A stretch of DNA of 64,000 nt, from assembly GCF_022458985.1 (NCBI RefSeq), contig NC_061772.1:26099501-26163500 (forward strand). Direction: 5' to 3'. The notes beneath the pieces were generated by a model. The model saw only the letters and a list, made by a program, of their open reading frames with translations, was not told the DNA's origin and searched no databases. This stretch comes from Mugil cephalus. Taxonomy: Eukaryota; Chordata; Actinopteri; Mugiliformes; Mugilidae. The position numbers and the translations under genes are program-made. Positions 52,801 to 61,800 of this stretch are shown here, piece by piece. How positions within the stretch are numbered: the first letter of the stretch is position 1; every line of letters begins with the position of its first letter.

Positions 52801-55800
52801 AACAGATTTATTAAAGAGTAGCTGCGTTTTCATTACAGTTTTTCACTAAATAAAAGTGATATTTCTGAAATTTTGATAAAGTACTTTGTACGTGTTTCCA
52901 TTGAAAGGTATCACAGGTGCAAATGAGCTGTAACTCTCAAATTAAAAGTCACTTTGAGGAAGATGGACTTCACATGACCCCCTGTGTCATCTCCTTGCAA
53001 TACACTGTTATATCAATATATCATGAGAGCGTAAAAATGTTTTAGTGATATTTTAGAGGTTTTTTAAAATGTAGGTGTTTCCATTACTAGTTTTTATTGT
53101 GATATTTAAGTTTTGCGAGTTTCTAGGGGTAATGGAAACGCGACAAATGATAGCAGTCCAAACATCCCAGGAATATGGCTGAGCTGAGGCAATTCTGTTT
53201 GGAGGAATTGACCTGCAGCTGCCTCAAATGTTTGTTTGAGGTTATTGCTGCCAAAGCAGAAGCCAAGGCTCAGTTCACACACCAGCACTGGCAAAATGTA
53301 TTTGATAAAGAAACAAACAATTGTAGTTATTCAAGTGTTATTTCCTCATTTTATTCGCCTATAATTCTAATACTTCCAATACTTCCAATGCAGTTTATTT
53401 ATAAAGCACTATTTTCAGTAAACACAAATGTTTCCAAAATGCTGTACAGTAAAATAGACAGTACAGTAAAAAATGATAACCATAATAAATATAATAAATA
53501 AAATATGTGTGCACATAAAAAGGAACAACCTCTGTGGTGTTAAAAACCCAGGAAAAGATGTGAGTTTTAAGAAGAGCTTTAAAATAAGACTTTGAGGAGG
53601 TCTGTCTAATATGCAGCTCGGTCCCCTCTGAGCTTCAGCCTGAGAGATTGGCTGGTGTGTAGAGGTGCACTAGTTCAGAGAGGTGCTCAGAAATACTTGA
53701 GGTAGACGATGATAAGACCAGATTTTGATGCCAGGTAAAGCAGAAAAAACAACTTTTTCTTGAGTGGCTACCAGGCGTTGTACAGACTAGTCAGTTTTGT
53801 AGACTTCACTGCTCTGCCATGAGCCTTCAAGCATCATGTCGACTACGATAACAACACAGATGCCTCCGAGAAGACAGGTGAAAAGCCACTGGGTGAGCTG
53901 AAAAGACATCCGCTAACGCTAGCAGATCCTCTGGACGGCAGTCAGTTAACAACTTCACCAAATGCCCTGTGGTAACTAGAGAGAAGGAGGCTGCACATCA
54001 ACAAATAGTTTGGAGAAGGATTTTTCAACCCATCATCTAACATGCTGTGGAGTACTATATAAAAGCTACTGGCGCTGAGTTGCTGCCTGTTTTTATACAG
54101 GCTATACATACCTGCAGCGCACAGATCTGTCTGTTCTCAGCATATGCATTCAGAAAGCATGACTTTCTACTGTATTTTTTATTTATTTTATTTTATTTTA
54201 GTGATGTTATCATGACTTTCATCACGTAACACTTGACTTTAATAAATCTGAAGTCGTGCAACCTCTAGCGGCTGCTGCGGCAATTAGAAGTTTATCAACA
54301 ACACAATGGCCTCTTCTTTTGTTGGCCGGTCAGCAGAGTGAAATTACACAGCTTTCCAGACCCTTGAACCTAATGTCCCTTATCATCTTTTTTGTAATTA
54401 TCCAGTTCAATAGAGTAATCACCGGCGTGCTGTGTGCATTAGGGTCCCTTTTCAGGCTCATGACAGCCCCGTTTGGCTCCTTCGCTGGCATCTAACGGCT
54501 CCCAGAGGGCAGCCGCAGGAAAACCCTTAACAGCCTCGCGCACACAGCCACCTTTGAAAGCTAATGAAAGCTTTATTATGATGTTATTATTTTGTAAGCA
54601 GTTTGCTCGCCCTCACATTTTGCACGGATTTCTACGTATGTGTCGACTCTGCCCACTCTCCGACCTGACGTGTGTCTCTGCTCGTGCAGCATGTATGAAT
54701 GGACTGTTGACCTACATCTACCACACACATGCAATGCAATGATTCACACTCCTTTTCTAGGGAAGGGGGGGCGTCAGAACTGCTACCTTCCTAACCCGTG
54801 CATATTTGTCAAAGCCTTCATTATAAAGCCATTTTGATGTGGGGACTCAGTTTTTTGTCTCCAAAAAAAAATGGGGCGATCCGCACATTTTGACTGTGTA
54901 AACAGATTTACGTCCTCGCGACGTGAGTAATAGAAGTACATACTCTCACACTTCCCCTACAAGAAGCACTCGTGCCCCACTTTATTGACCCTCCCTGCTT
55001 CTGTTCCTGAACGGCATATTAAAGGCTATGTTCACAGCGGAGCTCTGTGCTCTTTGAAGTGTTCAAGGGCTGCAACAGATCCTCAAATATTGACTTTTAA
55101 GCCTTCTGGAGGAAAAGGGAGAGCAGGGAAAGATAAAGCAGGGAGGAGATGGAGAGAAACACGGCTCACACGGAGACAGACGGACGCGCTGACAGACTGA
55201 GGGAAGTGTCTTTTGTTGTTGTAGCTCAGGTGGGAGTTGTCAGCTGAATTTGCTTTGGCTAAATATACGTTTGTCATCTGCTAATGTGTGACGTGAGTGT
55301 TTATTGATGTGGTGGAGGAATTACACAGAGATAAGGGCTGGTGGTGAGCTGAGCCAGACGCCATAAATAAATAGAAATTACTCAATTTATCCTGTTAGTT
55401 ATGTTCCTTTCCTTTCCTTTCCTTTCCTTTCCTTTCCTTTCCTTTCCTTTCCTTTCCTTTCCTTTCCTTTCTGATCATTCCCTTTAGTTTCCTTTCATTT
55501 CCTTTCCTTTCATTCCCTTTAATTTCCTTTCCTTTTCTTTCCCTTCTTTTCCTATCTTTCCTTTCCTTTTGTTTCTTTTCTGATCTTTTCTTTCCTTTCA
55601 TTCCCTTTAGTTTCCTTTCCTTTCCTTTCCCTTCTTTTTCGATCTTTCTTTCCCTTCCTTTCCTTTAATTTCCAATTTTGTTTCCAATCTTTCCTTTTCT
55701 TTCTCTTTCCTTTTCCTTCTTTTCCAATATTTCCTTTCGTTTGCTTTCTAATCTTTCCTTTCCTTTCTGATCTTTCCTTTCTTTTTGTCTTTCCATTCCT

Positions 55801-58791
55801 TTCCTTTTGTTTCTCTATCTTTTCCTTTTCCTTCTTTTCCTTTCATTTGTCTGTCCTTTCGTTTCCCTTTCCTTTCATTTCCTTTCCTTTCTTTTCTGAT
55901 ATTTCCTTTCCTTTCATTCCCTTTTCCTTCCTTTCCTTTGCTTTCCCTTTGTTTCCCTTCTTTTCCGATCTGTCCTTTCTTTTCTGATCTTTCCTTTCCT
56001 TTCCTTTCCTTTCCTTTCCTTTCCTTTCCTTTCCTTTCGTTTCCCTTCTTTTCCGATCTTTCCTTTACTTTCTGATCTTTCCTTTCTCTTTGTCTTTCCA
56101 TTCCTTTCCTTTTGTTTCTCTATCTTTTCCTTTTCCTTCTTTTCCTTTCATTTGTCTTTCCTTTCGTTTCCCTTCCCTTCTTTTCTGATATTTCCTTTCC
56201 TTTCATTCCCTTTCCCTTCCTTTCCTTTGCTTTCCCTTTGTTTCCCCTCTTTTCCGATCTTTCCTTTAGTTTCTCTTTCCTCTCCTTTCCTTCCCCTGCA
56301 TACTTTTCAGCCAAATAAATCACAGCCCACCCTCCTCCATCCCTCTCCGAGAGAAAACCCTGAGCCAGAGCAAACTCCTGTAACACCTCTGAGCAGGCGA
56401 CTGTTTTCAGTTTCAAACAATGCCCCCTTTATTGAAACCCGAAGACGGAAGGTAAAGAAAACATCTCGGGGCTTTGTAACTTTTCTCAGGAACCCTGTTT
56501 CTCTGCAGCCCGCGGGTCACAGCGACTGCACTGTTGCCAAGTTGAAAAGACGGCAGATGAAGAATCCATGAGGTCGAAACGTATGTTGAGAAACAGTTTG
56601 TTTTGCCCGTGCCCCCCCCCCCCCCCCTCCATCGCCCCCCCACCCTCCTCCATCGCCCCCCCACCCTTATACTCATACAAACATGATTCCACACGCCCCT
56701 ACAACAAACACCGGCACACTCAGAAGGCAGTTTCACTCGGTGTCTTGTTTGTAAATCACCGAGCTCACCCACACACCCTGAATATAACACTTGTGTGCGT
56801 CACCTCAATCTCCTGCTAAATCTGGGTTCTTCCCGTCTACGTGTGCGTGTTTGTTTGTGCCCTGATGCAACGTCTGATTCATTCGTCTTATCTGCGTTCT
56901 GTGTTTTCTCTCGTGTTCATTTACATCCAGCTACACGTACACAGACGAGACAAGTCAACAGAAACCTGGAAAGCTCCGCGTCGCGCTGCTACTTTCCTCT
57001 TCATCACAGAATAACGCGCTTTGTGAAAATTTGTCACGGCTGAAACAAGACTGTTTAAAACTCTTATCAGAACCCAGACAGTCCCGCATTGAGCAAACTT
57101 TACTGAGTAAGTGCTTTTAAATTTGGGAAAGTGTGACGCTGTGTCTTGCAGCGATTGCAGGCAGGTTTATTTTTTATGTTCTATATCCAGCAGCTTAAAA
57201 AGACTCGGTCAGACCGAGTTTACAGCCTGAGAGGAAGGCAGGCCGCAAATTAAGGTAAATCTTTGGGATTTTTTTGGGATAGTGACATACATAGATTCTT
57301 GATTTGAGGCCAGAAAGGAAGCTCTGACATAACCAGGTACTGTAGAACCACATGTGGCAACAGTTGCTTTTATGGGTCTGTAATTTCTGATTTATTACGC
57401 CTCTGCTGCAGCGACAGCCGTGGCCAGGGGTATTATGTTTCCGGGTTGTCCGTCCGTTCTCATAAAGGCAGTGTCTTAGGAAGGCTTTGTGGGAATTTGT
57501 TCAAGTTTGGCACAAAATGTCATCTTGGACTTGTGAAATTTACTCACTCGCCGTATTCCCCAGAGTTGGATAAGTGAGAAATAATCGGTGAATCGGACCA
57601 GACGTTGTCCTAATCTTTAGCTGAGAGTTGCCAATTAGGCAGTCGTTCGCAAAAGTGGTAAATAAACTCAAGAACTTTCCTAATTACTTCTTGTTACCGG
57701 TACATTCACGTCGAGTACAAACGACAAAGCCGTTAACACGAAGGGATTGCCTGGGGCGGATTAAAACTATATGGGACTATATTCTGGCAAAGCAAAGACA
57801 CCACGCGGCACCTGAAAACCAGTCACGTGGGTGTGTTGGCGGAAGTTGGGGGTTTTCAGGTGCTGTGTCTGTGCTAAGCTAAAGCTAACAGCTGCGCCCC
57901 CAGATCAGGACAACTCTGGCGAATACGGTGAGTGATTAAATTTCACATCGGGGTGGCGTGTCCCTTTATTATTGGTCACATTTTAGGCCGTAAGCCTGAA
58001 ATTAATAAGCTAACTCTGACAATTTTATATTTATTTGAACCTAATTAGTTAACTCCTAAAGTTGTTCTGTACATATACACCGATCATAACATTGCGACCC
58101 TAATATCGTGCAGGTCTCTCCCTTGTGACTCTGAAACAGTGGTGACTCATCAGGTCTGGTCTAGGTGGGAGCTACATGTCTAAGTAGCATCCACACAAAT
58201 GGGTGCCAGGTCCAAAAGTTTCCCACCAGAACATTGACTTGTCACAAGATGGTGGTCAGCGTTTTTCACTTCTCACGTCTGTGGTTTTAATGTTGTGGCT
58301 GATTGGTGTATTATGAATGATTATGAGTCACACGTAAATTGCAACTTGACTGGTTGGGGGAGGCAAACCGCTGCGAGGTGGTTTCCCAGAAAGAACTGTG
58401 AAAAATTGTTACTGCTTCACTTTACTTCTGTGAAAGCAACGAGTGTTTTCAGTTTCTTCCAACCGGTTAATCCTGCCTCTAACTGTAAGGTGCTGTTTAT
58501 CAGCAGCACATCAGCTGAACATGCAAAACTGCGTCTACAGACGAGCTCACAATTAAATTTACGTACAGAAATATATTTCAGTTATAAGTGACTATTAATG
58601 AACTTCTTAACGGTGAGAAATTATCTAGAAAATGTATGGAAAAAGTTGCAACTACAAAATAAACTACTACCACTCACGCTGCTCTGCATAAGAAAAGAAA
58701 AACATAGAATAGCTTCTCTACTAGATTGTCTTTTAAGTTGTGCAACTACCAGCATTTGACTTTTTTTATATATGTATATCTATATATATAT

Positions 58792-58823
<32 letters not shown>

Positions 58824-61800
58824 GTGTATATATATATATATACATACATATATATATATATATGCGTTAGTCACCGTAAACATCTCCTGCAGAAACACAG
58901 TCATCAAACTCCATCCTGGAACATCAAAGGGCGCGGGTGCTTTTTGTCTCCCGTCCTCTAACATCCCACAGCGAAGACATAGTTTTGTGTTGACTGCACC
59001 GGCTGTGCCAGCAACACAAGCCATTGACTTTCATTGTGCGCCTCCTGCTCTGGGATGGAGCTGAACCCGCAGCGCCACTGACTCATCCTCTCTCTCTAGA
59101 TGGAGAGTGGCCTTTTCTGCAGCCTATCAGATGTCACAGGGCTCCTCTGTTGTGGTCGCAGCCATTCACAGCGGATGAATCACATTAATAAAAGCCATCT
59201 TTTGCGTCGCTCTGCGGCTCCGGCTGAGGTCAGCTGGTGGCATTTGAGCGCTCGGAACCTGAAGACGCGGCAGGCTTCAAACAAACTGCTGGATATTCAT
59301 GTGCTCTGTTCGTGCATTACAGTGCACATTTAAGGGATGCGTCAAGTGTTACACATCTACTGCATGCACTTTAGCTTCATGCTAATTATTATTAGAGATG
59401 CAGCTGGAGAGCAGGAGCTTTTTGGTATTTTGTTTGTGTTTAAAGTCAACCAAAAAGGCTCATCTTATTTCTCGCCCTGCTGACTAATCCTCTCCCTCAG
59501 TGACTTGTTGACAGCTGCGGTGCTCCTCAAGCCGTTTATCAGCCGATCTCGTGGTTGAGTTTGTAGTTGAAACAAAAACTATTTTCACAGTTTCATTCTT
59601 TTAGTCATTGCAGAAAAACAGAGCCGTGTACACGTGTCACATAATCCTGGCCTTGATATCTAATGACGGTTTGTTTGTTTGAACGGACTGTGGGCAGAGT
59701 TACATTTTTTAATTTGAGTAATTTGTAGGCGTTAAAATTGACACCCGGAGCAAATCGGGCTGACTAACGAGCAGCAGCGAGAGAGGAAGAGGAAGAGACT
59801 CGGATCTGTCACTGGAGCCGTCTTTATGTTTTATCACTTATATTACTAGACCTCGAAGTCTTGCCAAAGTATAAAAATAAACATGTTGTTGGGAGCATGA
59901 GGCACATGACCAGTTTGTTGTAGCAGGCTGCTCTGATACCTTATGTTCTTATTGAAATGAAAAATGTCTCCCTCTGGTGGCGGAATCGACACTCTGTATT
60001 TCCTCATCAGCTAATTTCTCAAATATATAAACTCTTCAAACACTTTTATTGTGTGTTACACTACATTAAGTATGATGATAAAATATATATGTACATTTCA
60101 CTTCACGTTTTATTATAATATGTCAAAATACCACTGCTTCCGTCTGCACCGATCACATATACAGGGACACATGGAGAGAAATGGCATAAACAACATTTTT
60201 TATTTTTTTTTTTTATCCTAGTTTAGTGCCAACTGCCAGAGGCCCTGACCTCAAGTGTAACTCATCACCCGGTTAGCTACCCCTGTCACAGTTAACCCGA
60301 TCAGCCTACATTAAAGAAAATGAGAAGTGCAGCAATTATGGGAGAAAGGAAGAAAATTGGATCAAATTTAAAAGCCTTTTAGATGTGGAGAAAGCTCGGC
60401 TATGGAGGAATTCAAATGAGGGCGCTTTGTGATTGGTATATAATAGCCAATATATCTGGATGATAGCCAGGGATCCTTTTAAACACGAATTGTTCATAAA
60501 TCAAAATTTATTTACCAGTCCGGCAGATGAGGGAGGAAATCTGCGCAGTGTGATTGGTGGCATGCTGTAATGGCTCCTTGTAGAGACTCTAAATGAAGGA
60601 CGAGGGGAAGGGGAATGAAAGTTTTTCCTCTTATTTTTTCTTTTAATTGACCCCAGGCAAAACAGGTCCATAAAATCAAAATAAAATGTGCTGAAATATT
60701 CCGACGCTCGCATGAAACCTGCATAATAACCGCTTTAACATTTATGTTTCTCGCTAAAACTTCTCCACGTCACAGTACAAGTGTGGGTTTCCTAAATCTC
60801 TTTCACACCGATCAGGCATAACATTATAACCACCCTCCGAATATTGTGTAGGTCTCCCCTTGTGCCTCTAAAACAGTTGTGCCTAATCAGAGAATGGACA
60901 TGGGTCTTCTGAGGACGTCCTGTGTGGGGCCTTTGGATGCTATGGGTTGAGGGGAGGGACCTCTGTGGATCATCACACTGATACTTGATCAGTTTGGGAT
61001 CTAGTGAATTTGGAGGAGTGTCATTGCTGTGGGGTGGGGGCGCCTGGTCTGATCTAGGTGGAGTAACATCCACATGAATGGATTCCAGGTCCAAAAGTTT
61101 CCCAGAATAAGATTATCACTTCTCCTGTTGTGGCAGATCGGTGTATATATATAAAACTGGTTGTTTTCATGTTAGAAACCTCCTTAGATTGTCCCGTAGA
61201 TGTCCCTCCTCGTAAACACGCCATAACAGCTCTCCACCTTGCATCTCCTACGATACCCGCCGCGCGTCCAGCTGCTGCAAAGTTAATCACAGAAGAGCAG
61301 ACTTTCGGTGAAGGAATAATAAGTCACCGAGTGTTTTTCCATCGAGACGCTTCAGCCTCTTCCACGCGGTTCATCCGGTCTTCAAACATCCCCGCTCTCC
61401 TCTTATCGGCTGGGTCACTGACACTTGCGCAACGCACACAGGATAAACAAAAAAAACATTTTGTGGCGTCCTCATTGTATCTGTTTAAGAGACCCAGCGG
61501 CTCTTTAACATGTCCCTGTAATCACAGCTCTCTTAAGGGACGTCTCTTTCTGTGTCTGTGTCTGTGTCGGTGCTCGGAGGTGGATTTATCAGAGCTTATT
61601 TCAGCTGAGAGAAGTCTGTGAGATGAGCGCGGTGATATAGCTGAGCCCACATTAAAAGCCCTGTATACACCATAACATTATGACCACCTTCAAACCAAAG
61701 CGATGAATCATGAGCAGCATCTTTTGCTGGTTACAGCAGTTTTTCCTCCTCCTCCTTAACTCTGATGCATTAGTCCATCTTTTCCACGTTTCCTGTCTTA

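Noticed and set aside
55395..56101. Long Lys/Glu/Arg/Gly and Phe/Ser/Pro open frames
   Set aside because: They are translations of the polypyrimidine satellite; no start context, splice sites or non-repetitive residues.
61130..61621. 163-residue open frame in gpc5 intron 2
   Set aside because: It starts inside a Tc1/mariner-like terminus and runs through low-complexity Cys/Leu codons from a TGTGTC repeat; no domain recognised.
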